A stretch of 51,498 nucleotides of DNA, taken from assembly GCA_900542965.1 (NCBI GenBank), contig UQPY01000006.1, positions 1 to 51,498 on the forward strand, read 5' to 3'. This stretch comes from an uncultured Collinsella sp. (lineage in GTDB: Bacteria; Actinomycetota; Coriobacteriia; Coriobacteriales; Coriobacteriaceae). The translations under genes were made by a program, and so were the position numbers. Each line of letters opens with the position of its first letter. Positions within the stretch are counted from its first letter, which is position 1. This document shows positions 1 through 8,692 of this stretch, piece after piece. A model generated the notes under the pieces. It ran no database searches. It saw nothing but the letters and a program-made list of their open reading frames with translations, and was not told where the DNA came from.

Positions 1-33
1 GAGGAAGAGCTCGACCTTCTCCCTGCTGTACAT
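1..33 (-). CDS. Start of an unrecognised gene cut by the left edge
   Basis: Only eleven codons are visible, reading MYSREKVELFL from an ATG at position 33. A clean ribosome binding site, GGAGG, sits five bases upstream of that ATG, so this is probably a real gene start rather than chance. A short charged N-terminus of this kind is seen in some transposase and helix-turn-helix proteins, and a long inverted-repeat pair lies just upstream, but the fragment is too short to name. The 80 bases before it hold a small hairpin at 49-65. Confidence 0.4.
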   Translation of the reverse strand, partial: MYSREKVELFL

Positions 34-113
34 GCGAACCTCCAGTCCGGACCGCTTCACGGTCCAACTTTCTGTCCGCACCCCCGAAGGCATAAAATCT
101 CACTGTCATCCAA

Positions 114-344
114 GGGCCCGTGGACAAAAAATAGCAAATATGAGTACTGTTACCAATTTAGTAACAGCGATTTCATGCCATCAGAAGGCGATTTGGACAC
201 AAGGCGTCCTACGGCGGAAGAATTGCAGGCGTTTATCAGCTAAGTACTTGGACATATGTTGCGTAACACTGCATATTTTGCAAAAAGATAATGCTACAGG
301 GCTTGTGACAGTACTCATATTTGACGTTTTTTGTCCACGACCCC
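114..344. repeat. 231-bp element bounded by 40-bp inverted repeats (MITE-like)
   Basis: The outer 40 bases at 114-153 and 305-344 are inverted copies of each other, with 34 of 40 positions matching. Shared blocks are GTGGACAAAAAA and CAAATATGAGTACTGT. The 151 bases in between are comparatively AT-rich and hold no convincing gene. The layout suits a miniature inverted-repeat element or the regulatory end of an insertion sequence. No flanking target duplication is obvious. Confidence 0.6.
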
Positions 345-398
345 TTATTGCGTGGGCGAATCAGTTGCAAAGCGGGATCCAAAGCGTCCTTCGCAAAC

Positions 399-433
399 AA
401 AAAGCCGGGGCCCACGCGATGCAGACCCCGGCT
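399..433 (-). terminator. Rho-independent terminator of glnN
   Basis: An eight-base GC-rich stem (AGCCGGGG with CCCCGGCT) closes a 15-base loop and is followed on the minus strand by a run of T. It lies 30 bases after the glnN stop codon. Confidence 0.85.
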
Positions 434-462
434 CAATACCGTGACGATATGTCAGCTACGTT

Positions 463-2550
463 CTACACGTAGAACAGGATGTCGTCGTAGGTCGGGACCG
501 GCCAGTAGTCGGCGGCCACGATCTCCTCCATGGCGTCCACGGCGGCACGCAGCGTATCCATAGCGGGAACGACCTCGTGCGCGTATACGTTGGCCTGCTC
601 CTGGCCATCGAGAGCCTCGGCCTTCTGATGTACGGCGTCGAGCGCCTTGATGGAGTCGTTGATGGCAGTGATACCGTTGCAGAGCTTGTTGAGCGTGTTC
701 TGCTCGCACTGCATGGCGGCCTCAGCACCGGCGGCACGAATAGTCTCAAGGCCCTTAGCGACCTTGGTGGCATAGGCGGTAATGACCGGGCGATAGGTAC
801 GACGCGCCTCGCGAACCATCGTGGTAGCCTCGATGTTCATGAGCTTGTTGTACTTCTCGAGCTTGCAGTCATAGCGGCACTGGGCCTCGGCGCGGGTCAG
901 GACACCCGTCTCCTCAAAGAGCGCAATGGCCTTATCGGAAACAAAGGCGGGAAGAGCGTCGGCCGTGGTCTTGTTGTTGGCAAGGCCGCGCTTCTCGGCC
1001 TCGATGGGCCACTCGTCGGAGTAACCGTCGCCGGAGAAGAGGATGCGCTGGTGGTCGGTCAGGACCTTCTTGCAGTACTCGAGCGCGGCGTCCTGGAAAT
1101 CATCCTCGGGCGTACCCTCAAGGGCATCGGCGAAGGACTTGAGCGACTTGGCCACGGCGGCATCGAGCACCAGGTTGGAGTCGGAGACGTTCTGCTCGGA
1201 GCCGCAGGCACGGAACTCGAACTTGTTGCCGGTGAAGGCAAACGGGGAGGTGCGGTTGCGGTCGGTGTTGTCCTGCATCAACTTGGGCAGGGTATCGGCG
1301 CCCAGGTCGAGCACGCCGCGCGTGGCATGGACGGAAGCCTTGCCATCGATGATCTTCTCGACGACCTCGGTAAGCTGGTCGCCCAGGAAGATGGACATAA
1401 TCGCCGGAGGAGCCTCGTTGGCGCCCAGACGATGGTCGTTACCGGCCGAGGCAACGGAGGCACGCAGGAGCTCCTGATAGTTATCGACGGCCTCGATCAC
1501 CGCGGTGAGGAAGACGATGAACTGCAGGTTGTCGAGCGGGGTGTCGCCCGGATCGAGCAGATTCTCGGACTCGGTGCCAAGCGACCAGTTGTTGTGCTTG
1601 CCCGAACCGTTGATGCCCTCAAAGGGCTTCTCGTGCAGCAGGCAGACCAAGTCGTGGCGGGAGGCGATGAGCTTCATCTTCTCCATCATGACCAGATTCT
1701 GGTCGATGGCCTCGTTGACTTCGCCATAGACGGGGGCGAGCTCATGCTGGCAGGGAGCAACCTCGTTGTGCTTGGTCTTGGCGGGAATGCCGAGCGCCCA
1801 CAGTTCATCGTCCAGATCCTTCATATAGGCCGAGACGGTGGGGCGGATAGCGCCAAAGTAGTGCTCCTCGAGCTCCTGGCCCTTGCAGGGAGCAGCGCCA
1901 AAGAGGGTGCGGCCGGTGATGACCAGGTCCTTGCGCTTGCGGTAAGCGTCCTTCTTGATCAGGAAGTACTCCTGCTCATCGCCCACGGAAGGAACAACCT
2001 TCTTGGGGGTCTTACCAAACAGCGCCAAAACGCGCTTGGACTCACGCGAGAGCGCGGTCATGGAGCGCAGCAGCGGGGTCTTCTTGTCCAGGGCCTCGCC
2101 CGTGTAGGAGCAGAAAGCCGTGGGGATGCACAGGACATCGTCCTTAATGAATGCGGGGCTGGTGGGATCCCAAGCGGTGTAGCCACGGGCCTCGAAGGTG
2201 GCACGCAGGCCGCCGTTGGGGAAGCTGGAGGCGTCCGGCTCGCCCTGGATGAGGTTCTTGCCCGTAAACTTGGTAATGGCGGTGCCGTCGTGGTTGGGCT
2301 CGAGGAAGCTGTCGTGCTTCTCGGAAGTAATGCCCGAAAGCGGCTGGAACCAGTGTGCGTAGTGCGTCGCGCCCTTGGAGATGGCCCAGACCTTCATGGC
2401 GTGGGCAACGGCGTTGGCCACATCCAGGTCGAGCGGCTCACCGTCCTCGAGGGTTGCAGCAAGGCGCTTCCAAATGTCCTTGGGGAGGTAGTCCTTCATG
2501 ACTTCCTCAGAGAACACCATGGTCCCGAAGCGGTCAGTAAGTTCGGCCAT
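463..2550 (-). CDS. glnN: Glutamine synthetase type III (GlnN)
   Basis: This enzyme makes glutamine from glutamate, ammonia and ATP in the cytoplasm and is the main route of ammonia assimilation. The 695-residue length is that of the large type III family (about 700), not the 440-470 residues of GlnA. Family motifs are visible: NEVAPCQHELAPVY near residue 265 and NGSGKHNNWSLGT near residue 318, which correspond to the metal- and glutamate-binding strands of the catalytic barrel. I chose the ATG at 2550 (MAELTDRFG) because AAGGGAG lies about eight bases upstream; an in-frame extension of 21 residues to 2613 has no ribosome site and does not resemble the family. The gene is monocistronic, ends at its own terminator and is divergent from metF. 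A dyad upstream may be a nitrogen-control site. Confidence 0.95.
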   Translation of the reverse strand: MAELTDRFGTMVFSEEVMKDYLPKDIWKRLAATLEDGEPLDLDVANAVAHAMKVWAISKGATHYAHWFQPLSGITSEKHDSFLEPNHDGTAITKFTGKNLIQGEPDASSFPNGGLRATFEARGYTAWDPTSPAFIKDDVLCIPTAFCSYTGEALDKKTPLLRSMTALSRESKRVLALFGKTPKKVVPSVGDEQEYFLIKKDAYRKRKDLVITGRTLFGAAPCKGQELEEHYFGAIRPTVSAYMKDLDDELWALGIPAKTKHNEVAPCQHELAPVYGEVNEAIDQNLVMMEKMKLIASRHDLVCLLHEKPFEGINGSGKHNNWSLGTESENLLDPGDTPLDNLQFIVFLTAVIEAVDNYQELLRASVASAGNDHRLGANEAPPAIMSIFLGDQLTEVVEKIIDGKASVHATRGVLDLGADTLPKLMQDNTDRNRTSPFAFTGNKFEFRACGSEQNVSDSNLVLDAAVAKSLKSFADALEGTPEDDFQDAALEYCKKVLTDHQRILFSGDGYSDEWPIEAEKRGLANNKTTADALPAFVSDKAIALFEETGVLTRAEAQCRYDCKLEKYNKLMNIEATTMVREARRTYRPVITAYATKVAKGLETIRAAGAEAAMQCEQNTLNKLCNGITAINDSIKALDAVHQKAEALDGQEQANVYAHEVVPAMDTLRAAVDAMEEIVAADYWPVPTYDDILFYV

Positions 2551-2629
2551 ACGGAACTCCCTTCGTATCGGCACCGCGTGAGAAGCGGTGTTGATTACTA
2601 ACGAACGAGTCATAGATTAGGCTCGTCGT

Positions 2630-2656
2630 GTTTCCGCAACATTACCGTTATGTTGC
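2630..2656. promoter_or_regulatory. Dyad upstream of glnN, possible nitrogen-control operator
   Basis: The arms GCAACAT and ATGTTGC at 2636-2656 are exact inverted copies around seven bases. Read on the minus strand the region also contains GTAAT, six bases, then GAAAC, close to the actinobacterial GlnR pattern GTnAC-n6-GAAAC. It lies 80-106 bases upstream of the glnN start. The assignment to GlnR is inference; no regulator gene is in the window. Confidence 0.35.
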
Positions 2657-2786
2657 TGTCACGAAACCAATCAATGAGGTTACCGCATCGCGGCGGCGTT
2701 GCCGCCCTCAACAGCCAATCAACTGTATAAATTGCAGACCTCTCCCCATGGTTTAAGGGTAGTCAATTTGGGATGGGGCTCTATTA

Positions 2787-2812
2787 ACTGGTATTTCGCA
2801 TCAGATACCAGT
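2787..2812. promoter_or_regulatory. Inverted repeat in the glnN-metF intergenic region
   Basis: Exact eight-base arms ACTGGTAT and ATACCAGT flank a ten-base spacer. The 427-base gap between the divergent glnN and metF genes is otherwise AT-richer than its surroundings and must hold both promoters. I saw no cobalamin or SAM riboswitch in it. The dyad could be an operator for metF, whose start lies 166 bases away. Confidence 0.35.
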
Positions 2813-2977
2813 CTTTATAGCCCGTGTCAAAATGAGCCGCTCTGCTATAGGAAATGCCGATAGCAAGGCATCTTTGATTGGTATCCCCCAAATAGCGAGT
2901 GAAACTCCGCCGTGGCACAGTGGTGCTGTAGAATCCTTACAACACATCACACTATTACGTATCTAGAGGAGCACGAT

Positions 2978-3850
2978 ATGCGCGTCGACGAGGTTTTTAA
3001 GCAGGCAGCATCCCAGGGCACCGCACCCGTTTCGTTTGAGATGTTCCCGCCCAAGGGCGAGCTGACCCTCGACACGGCTCGCGAAGTGGCAGGCAATCTG
3101 TGCAAGCTTTCGCCGAGCTTTGTCTCGGTCACTTGTTCCGCTGGCGGCTCGGGTAACGGTGCCGCCACCGCCCCCATCGCGCATATGATTTCGAGCGAAT
3201 TCGACACGCCCTCGGTGGCACACCTTACCTGCGTGGGCCGTACCCACGCCGATATCGCCGCCAAGATCGACGAGTATCGCACCGCCGGCGTGGAAAACAT
3301 CCTGGCCCTGCGCGGCGATCTCCCCGCCGGCGCGACCGAGGACGACAAGCCCGCCTCGGACTACGCCTACGCCCGCGACCTCATCCCCGAGCTCGTCGAC
3401 GCCGGCTTTTGCGTGGGCGCCGCAGCCTACCCCGAGGGCCACATTGCCTGTGAGGATCTCAACCTCTCGGTCGAACACCTCAAGCAAAAACAGGACGCCG
3501 GCGCGAGCTTCTTTGTGACGCAGCTCTTCTTTGATAACGAGTGCTTCTACCGTTTTCGCGAGCTTGCCGACAAGGTCGGCATCACCGTGCCCATTACCGC
3601 GGGCATCATGCCGTTTATGGGCAAGTCACAGATCAGCCGCATGGTCTTTATGTGCGGCGCGTCGCTGCCCTCCCCCGTCATCAAGATTCTCGCCAAGTAC
3701 GAGAATGACCCCGAGAGCCTGCAGGCAGCTGGTGTAGATTATGCAGCCCGCCAGCTTTGCGACCTCAAGGAGCACGGCGCCGACGGCCTGCACCTGTACA
3801 CTATGAACCGTCCTGCGATCGCCGCGACCATTATGGAGCGCCTGGGGTAA
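2978..3850 (+). CDS. metF: 5,10-methylenetetrahydrofolate reductase
   Basis: MetF reduces 5,10-methylene-THF to 5-methyl-THF with a bound FAD, supplying the methyl group used by methionine synthase. The 290-residue product is the normal bacterial length. It shows the FEMFPP segment with the catalytic glutamate at about residues 20-25, the LRGD loop near residue 112 and the QLFFDNECFYRF segment near 182, all hallmarks of the flavin barrel. The start at 2978 has AGAGGA seven bases upstream; the reading frame continues upstream without a better start. Its stop codon shares one base with the start of the next gene, so the two are translationally coupled, and metH follows directly. The three genes form a methionine-synthesis operon. 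Confidence 0.95.
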   Translation: MRVDEVFKQAASQGTAPVSFEMFPPKGELTLDTAREVAGNLCKLSPSFVSVTCSAGGSGNGAATAPIAHMISSEFDTPSVAHLTCVGRTHADIAAKIDEYRTAGVENILALRGDLPAGATEDDKPASDYAYARDLIPELVDAGFCVGAAAYPEGHIACEDLNLSVEHLKQKQDAGASFFVTQLFFDNECFYRFRELADKVGITVPITAGIMPFMGKSQISRMVFMCGASLPSPVIKILAKYENDPESLQAAGVDYAARQLCDLKEHGADGLHLYTMNRPAIAATIMERLG

Positions 3851-4638
3851 TGGAAAAACCGCACATCGATACAATCGCTGTCGAAGTGCCGGCCGACCTT
3901 GCGTCGCCGGCGCTTTACCGTGTCGATGCTGCGCACCATCCCCGTGTCGACCGTGCCGAGATGCTGCGGTATCTGGGTTACGGCGGCCAGCAGATTGAGC
4001 CCGAGCTGTCACGACGTATTGAGCTTGTGGTCGAGCACCTTGAGCTGGACATTGAGCCCCGTGGCGTGCGCCGCGTGTTTGCCGTCGATGCCACGGGCGT
4101 GGACGAACAAAGTGAGCCTTGCATTCGCTTGGTCGGCACCAACGTTGAGCTGCGAGGTCGCGATATCTATCGACATCTTAAGGACGCCCGCATGGCCGCG
4201 CTGATGGCCTGCACCCTCGGCATGGACGCCGAGCGTCGCCTGCGCACCACGGGAGCCCAACATCCTCTGGAGGGCGCCGTGCTCGACGCCGCGTGCTCCG
4301 CTTACGTGGAAGCCGCCGTTGAGCAAATGGACCAGCAGGTCAAGACGGACGCCGCCGTTCACGGGCTCGCCGGCAACTGGCGCTTTAGTCCCGGCTACGG
4401 CGACTGCCCGCTTACGGCCCAGCGCTCAATCGTGGCTGCACTCAACGCCACGCGGCTCATCGGGCTTACCGTCACACCCACCAACCTGCTCATGCCCACC
4501 AAGAGCGTGACCGCGGTGATCGGTCTGTTCGACGGCGAGGTCCACGACGCCCAGAGCCGCCCCACCTGCACTATCTGCCGCATGCGCGAGCACTGTCGCT
4601 TCCGCGCCGCCCACACCACCTGCTATTCCAGCCATTAG
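3850..4638 (+). CDS. Stand-alone cobalamin-dependent methionine synthase activation-domain protein
   Basis: The 262-residue product corresponds to the C-terminal reactivation domain of MetH, here as a separate protein. The segment TNLLMPTKSVTAVIGLF near residues 210-226 matches the region of that domain around the SAM site. In E. coli MetH this module reductively methylates inactive cob(II)alamin using SAM and an electron donor. Its ATG overlaps the metF stop (TAATG) and it ends nine bases before a MetH that lacks exactly this domain, so the two should work in trans. The C-terminus is cysteine-rich (CTICRMREHC, then a further cysteine), which full-length MetH does not have; it may bind a metal or an Fe-S cluster. 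Comparable split proteins are known from Thermotoga. Confidence 0.85.
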   Translation: MEKPHIDTIAVEVPADLASPALYRVDAAHHPRVDRAEMLRYLGYGGQQIEPELSRRIELVVEHLELDIEPRGVRRVFAVDATGVDEQSEPCIRLVGTNVELRGRDIYRHLKDARMAALMACTLGMDAERRLRTTGAQHPLEGAVLDAACSAYVEAAVEQMDQQVKTDAAVHGLAGNWRFSPGYGDCPLTAQRSIVAALNATRLIGLTVTPTNLLMPTKSVTAVIGLFDGEVHDAQSRPTCTICRMREHCRFRAAHTTCYSSH

Positions 4639-4647
4639 GAGCCATCG

Positions 4648-7203
4648 ATGTTTACTCCGCTTATCACTCATGATCTGGACGGTACCGCGCTGGCGGCACC
4701 CGTTGATGCCGCACGCCGTAATGGCGCCACGTACAAGACGCGCACGATCGACGATCTGCGCATTAAGGACGATCGCCTGCGTGCGGCCATCGAGGGCACG
4801 GGGCACCTGCTGTTCGACGGCGGCATGGGCACCATGTTGCAGGCCGCTGGCATGAAGGCGGGCGCCCTGCCCGAGCTGCTCAACTTTGAGGAGCCCCAGG
4901 TTATCACCGATATCCAACGTCAATATGTCGAGGCCGGCTGCGACGTGATCACCGCCAACACCTTTGGTGCCAACGCGCACAAGCTCGATGGCGCCGCCAC
5001 CGTGGCAGATGTCTTTGCCGCCGCCGTCGCCTGCGCCCGCGCGGCCGGTGCCCACTATGTCGCCGGCGATATCGGCCCCATCGGCGCCCTGCTGCGCCCC
5101 CTGGGCACCCTCAGCTTCGACGAGGCCTACGACCTCTTTGCCGAGGAGGTGCGCGCTGGCGTCGCCGCGGGTGTGGACCTCTTTATTATCGAGACCATGA
5201 CCGACCTGGCCGAGATCAAGGCGGCCGTCCTCGCCTGCCGCGAGAACTCCGACCTGCCCGTCTTTGCCACCATGACCTTTGAGGAAGACGGTCGCACCTT
5301 CCTGGGCACGAGTCCCGAGGTGGCCGCCATCACCCTCGACACCATCGGCGCCGATGTCTTGGGCATCAACTGCAGCCAGGGTCCGGCCGAGCTCCGTGGG
5401 CTCGCCGCACGTATGCTCACCGTCACCGACAAGCCCGTCATGGTGCAGGCAAACGCGGGGCTGCCCCGTGTGGACGATGACGGCAACACCGTCTTTGACA
5501 TCCAGGCACCCGAGTACGCCGAGGCCGTCGCCGGGATGATCGAGGACGGCGTGAGCGTCGTCGGCGGATGCTGCGGCACCACGCCCACGCACATGGCGGC
5601 GCTTCGCACCCTCATCGATAACCACACGCCCAGCGTGCGTCATCGCAAGCCCAGCATGTCGGTCACGAGCGCCCAGACGGTTGTGGACCTTCCCTGCGAC
5701 GGCCACAAGATCGCCGTCATCGGCGAGCGCATCAACCCCACCGGCAAAAAGCGCCTGCAGCAGGCCCTGCGTGACGGCGACCTGGATTACGTCGTGAGCC
5801 AGGGTATCAGCCAGCAGGAGCAGGGCGCCGACATCTTGGACGTCAACGTGGGCCTGCCCGAGATCGACGAGGTCAAGATCATCCAGCAGGCAACCGAGCA
5901 GCTCCAGGGCTCCACCCTCTTGCCCCTGCAGATCGACTCCACCGATCCCGCCGCCGTCGAGGCCGCCGTGCGCCGCTACGCCGGCAAGCCCATCATCAAC
6001 TCGGTTAACGGCAAGCAGCAGATCATGGACGAGATCTTTCCGCTGGTCGCCCACTACGGCACCAACATCGTCGGTCTCACGCTCGACGAGGGCGGCATCC
6101 CCGATACCGCCGAGGCCCGCTTTGCCATCGCCGAGCGCATCGTGACCGAAGCCGCCCGCTACGGCATCGGCCCGGACCGCATTCTCATCGACTGCCTGGT
6201 CATGACCGCCTCGACCAACCAGCGCCAGGCCGAGCAAATTCTGCGCGCCATGTCTCTGTGCAAGGAGCGCCTGGGCGTCAAGTGCGCACTCGGCGTGTCG
6301 AACATCAGCTTTGGCCTGCCTGCCCGCCCGCTGCTGGGTTCGGTCTTTTTGGCCGCCGCCTTTGGCGCGGGCCTGGACGCCCCCATCATGAACCCCGGTT
6401 CCAAGCGCTTTATGGACACCGTCTACAGCTATCGCGTGTTGAGCGTCGAGGACGAGGGCTCGACCGGATACATCGAGCGCTACGCCGGCTGGACCGACCC
6501 GTACAAGATCGCCGCCAACCCGGCGGCCGCTCAGTCAGCATCGAGCGATGCCGCGCCCGCCGCAGGCGCCACAGCAAGCGCTGACGACGACCCCATCCGC
6601 CACATGGTCGTCTCGGGCCGCAAGGGCGAGATCGCGGCCGAGACCGAGCGTCTGTTGGCCGACCACGACGCCATGGACCTCATCAACAACCACTTTATCC
6701 CCGCCCTCGACGAGGTCGGAGTCCTCTTTGACCAGGGCAAGTTCTTCCTGCCGCAGCTTATGGCCTCGGCCGAAGCCGCACGCGTGGGCTTCGACACCAT
6801 CAAGCGCCTGATGCCCGCCGGCGAGATCGCCGACAAGGGCAAGATCTGCGTGGCCACCGTCAAGGGCGACATCCACGATATTGGCAAGAACATCGTCAAA
6901 ATGCTGCTCGATAACTACGGCTACACCGTCTTTGACCTGGGCCGCGACGTCGATCCGCAGGAGGTACTCAAGACCGTCAAGGAGCGCGATATCAAACTCG
7001 TCGGCCTCTCGGCGCTTATGACCACCACCGTCGTCGCCATGGAAGAGACCATCAAGTTGCTCCATTCGGAAGTCCCGGGCGTCAAGATCATCGTGGGCGG
7101 CGCCGTGCTCACCCCCGAATACGCCAAGCAAATCGGCGCGGACTACTACGCCAAGGACGCCGCCGAGAGCGCTCGTATCGCCGAAGAGGTCTTTGGGAAG
7201 TAA
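4648..7203 (+). CDS. metH: Cobalamin-dependent methionine synthase, lacking the reactivation domain
   Basis: This enzyme moves the methyl group of 5-methyl-THF to homocysteine through cobalamin. The 851 residues hold, in order, a homocysteine-binding domain (about 54-320; DGGMGT near 56 and zinc ligands in GINCSQ and GGCCGTT, the latter near 306), a pterin-binding domain (about 345-620; ERINPTGKK near 359), a helical cap (about 650-725) and a Rossmann cobalamin domain whose DIHDIGK motif near residue 742 provides the lower axial histidine. E. coli MetH is about 1,227 residues; the missing end is the SAM-dependent reactivation domain, encoded by the preceding gene. About 50 residues precede the first recognisable domain, longer than usual. 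An alanine-rich linker (about 630-650) separates the pterin and cobalamin halves. Confidence 0.93.
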   Translation: MFTPLITHDLDGTALAAPVDAARRNGATYKTRTIDDLRIKDDRLRAAIEGTGHLLFDGGMGTMLQAAGMKAGALPELLNFEEPQVITDIQRQYVEAGCDVITANTFGANAHKLDGAATVADVFAAAVACARAAGAHYVAGDIGPIGALLRPLGTLSFDEAYDLFAEEVRAGVAAGVDLFIIETMTDLAEIKAAVLACRENSDLPVFATMTFEEDGRTFLGTSPEVAAITLDTIGADVLGINCSQGPAELRGLAARMLTVTDKPVMVQANAGLPRVDDDGNTVFDIQAPEYAEAVAGMIEDGVSVVGGCCGTTPTHMAALRTLIDNHTPSVRHRKPSMSVTSAQTVVDLPCDGHKIAVIGERINPTGKKRLQQALRDGDLDYVVSQGISQQEQGADILDVNVGLPEIDEVKIIQQATEQLQGSTLLPLQIDSTDPAAVEAAVRRYAGKPIINSVNGKQQIMDEIFPLVAHYGTNIVGLTLDEGGIPDTAEARFAIAERIVTEAARYGIGPDRILIDCLVMTASTNQRQAEQILRAMSLCKERLGVKCALGVSNISFGLPARPLLGSVFLAAAFGAGLDAPIMNPGSKRFMDTVYSYRVLSVEDEGSTGYIERYAGWTDPYKIAANPAAAQSASSDAAPAAGATASADDDPIRHMVVSGRKGEIAAETERLLADHDAMDLINNHFIPALDEVGVLFDQGKFFLPQLMASAEAARVGFDTIKRLMPAGEIADKGKICVATVKGDIHDIGKNIVKMLLDNYGYTVFDLGRDVDPQEVLKTVKERDIKLVGLSALMTTTVVAMEETIKLLHSEVPGVKIIVGGAVLTPEYAKQIGADYYAKDAAESARIAEEVFGK

Positions 7204-7228
7204 CACAACGGAAACAACCGAGCACCAA

Positions 7229-7266
7229 AACGTGCCGCACGCGCCACTTGACACGTGCGGCACGTT
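7229..7266. promoter_or_regulatory. Perfect 13-bp inverted repeat overlapping a promoter
   Basis: Arms AACGTGCCGCACG (7229-7241) and CGTGCGGCACGTT (7254-7266) are exact inverted copies around 12 bases. No T run follows on the plus strand, so it is a weak terminator for metH. It overlaps the TTGACA of the next gene's promoter, which fits an operator or a structure that couples the two. Confidence 0.5.
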
Positions 7267-7276
7267 AGAATAGATA
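7248..7276 (+). promoter_or_regulatory. Promoter candidate for the UPF0210 gene
   Basis: A perfect TTGACA at 7248-7253 is followed after 17 bases by TAGATA at 7271-7276. The spacer is formed largely by the right arm of the inverted repeat. Transcription would start about 30 bases before the UPF0210 start codon. Confidence 0.45.
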
Positions 7277-7311
7277 AGACTATGCTCGTTTTGGCAGATA
7301 GGAGCGCAAGG

Positions 7312-8676
7312 ATGGCGATCACGCCCGCAGAAATCGCGGAAACCCGCGGCATGGTTGAGGAACAGAACCTCGACATCAGGACCATCACCATGGGTGTTTC
7401 GCTCATGGGTTGCGGTGACGAGAACCTCGACCGCATGTGCACGAAGATATACGACCACGTGACGCACACGGCTGAGCATCTGGTCGAGACCGCCGAGAAC
7501 CTCGAGCGCGAGTACGGCATCCCCATCGTCAACAAGCGCGTTTCCGTCACCCCGGTGGCGCAGATCGCCGCGTGCTGCAAGGATGAGGATCTCACCCCCA
7601 TCGCGCATGCCCTCGACCGCGCGGCCGAGACGCTCGGCATCGATTACCTGGGCGGCTTCTCCGCACTCGTCCAGAAGGGCATCGGCGACGCCGATCGCCG
7701 CGTCATCCAGTCTATTCCGCAGGCGCTCGCCACCACGAGCCGCGTCTGCTCCAGCGTCAACGTCGCCAGCCTGCGCGCCGGCATCAACATGGACGCCGTG
7801 CTTATGGCCGCCCAGACCATCATCGATGCCGCCAAACTCACGGCCGACCAGGATTCCGTCGGCGCTTCCAAGTTTGTCTGCTTTGCCAACATGGTCGAGG
7901 ACTCCCCGTTTATGGCGGGCGCCGTCCACGGCGGTGGCGAGGCCGACGCCGTCATCAACGTAGGCGTTTCGGGCCCCGGCGTTATGGCCGCAGCCCTGGA
8001 GACGCTGCCCGATTCCGCATCGATGATGGAAGTCGCCGAGAAGATTAAGCAGACCGCCTTTAAGATCACCCGTGCCGGCGAGCTCATGAGCCGCGAGGCC
8101 GCCCATCGTCTGGGTGTCGAGAAGGGCATTGTCGACCTGTCGCTGGCTCCCACGCCTGCCATCGGCGACTCCGTCGCGCGCATCCTCGAGATCATCGGTG
8201 TGGGCACCTGCGGTGGCCCGGGCACGACCTGCGCGCTCGCCATGCTCAACGATGCCGTCAAGAAGGGCGGCGTCATGGCCAGTTCCAGCGTGGGCGGTCT
8301 CTCCGGCGCCTTTATCCCCGTGTCCGAGGACGCCGGCATGATCGCCGCCGTCGAAGCCGGCGCGCTTTCGCTCGAGAAGCTCGAGGCCATGACCTGCGTA
8401 TGCTCCGTTGGCCTGGACATGATCGCCATCCCCGGCGACACCCCGGTCGAGACCATCGCCGGCATCATCGCCGACGAGATGGCCATCGGCGTCATCAACA
8501 ACAAGACCACGGCCGTCCGCGTGATTCCCGCCATCGGCAAGGGCGTGGGCGACTGCGTCGAGTACGGCGGCCTGTTCGGCCGTGCGCCCATCATGCCGGT
8601 GAACCCCAACGCCGGCACCGTGCTTGCCCACCGTGGTGGACGTTTCCCAGCGCCGCTGAACTCGCTGAAGAACTAG
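7312..8676 (+). CDS. UPF0210 / DUF711 (PFL-like) family protein
   Basis: The 454-residue product belongs to the conserved UPF0210 (DUF711) family, which is normally about 450 residues. Its fold is related to glycyl-radical enzymes such as pyruvate formate-lyase, but no activity is established. Family-typical segments include NLDIRTITMGVSLMGC near the N-terminus, the central AGELMSREAAHRLGVEKG and the glycine-rich GVGTCGGPGTTCALAML near residue 300. In many bacteria the gene follows a small ACT-domain regulator gene, which is absent here. The ATG at 7312 has GGAG eight bases before it and AAGG closer in; an upstream in-frame extension lacks a ribosome site. It has its own promoter candidate and is followed by a long hairpin element. 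Confidence 0.88.
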   Translation: MAITPAEIAETRGMVEEQNLDIRTITMGVSLMGCGDENLDRMCTKIYDHVTHTAEHLVETAENLEREYGIPIVNKRVSVTPVAQIAACCKDEDLTPIAHALDRAAETLGIDYLGGFSALVQKGIGDADRRVIQSIPQALATTSRVCSSVNVASLRAGINMDAVLMAAQTIIDAAKLTADQDSVGASKFVCFANMVEDSPFMAGAVHGGGEADAVINVGVSGPGVMAAALETLPDSASMMEVAEKIKQTAFKITRAGELMSREAAHRLGVEKGIVDLSLAPTPAIGDSVARILEIIGVGTCGGPGTTCALAMLNDAVKKGGVMASSSVGGLSGAFIPVSEDAGMIAAVEAGALSLEKLEAMTCVCSVGLDMIAIPGDTPVETIAGIIADEMAIGVINNKTTAVRVIPAIGKGVGDCVEYGGLFGRAPIMPVNPNAGTVLAHRGGRFPAPLNSLKN

Positions 8677-8692
8677 CTGAGGGGACTGGCGA

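Noticed and set aside
32..472. 146-codon plus-strand frame through the inverted-repeat element
   Set aside because: It covers both inverted repeats and the glnN terminator and has no ribosome site.
577..2601. 674-codon open frame on the plus strand opposite glnN
   Set aside because: It mirrors glnN in the antisense frame of a GC3-rich gene, has a composition dominated by valine, glycine, leucine and alanine, and no ribosome site.
2551..2977. Cobalamin or SAM riboswitch before metF
   Set aside because: I looked for the B12-box and SAM-type conserved segments in the 427-base gap and did not find them.
4426..6237. 603-codon open frame on the minus strand opposite metH
   Set aside because: Antisense shadow of a GC-rich gene; low-complexity product without any motif.
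6535..8631. 698-codon open frame on the minus strand
   Set aside because: It spans metH and the UPF0210 gene in antisense, which no real gene would do here.
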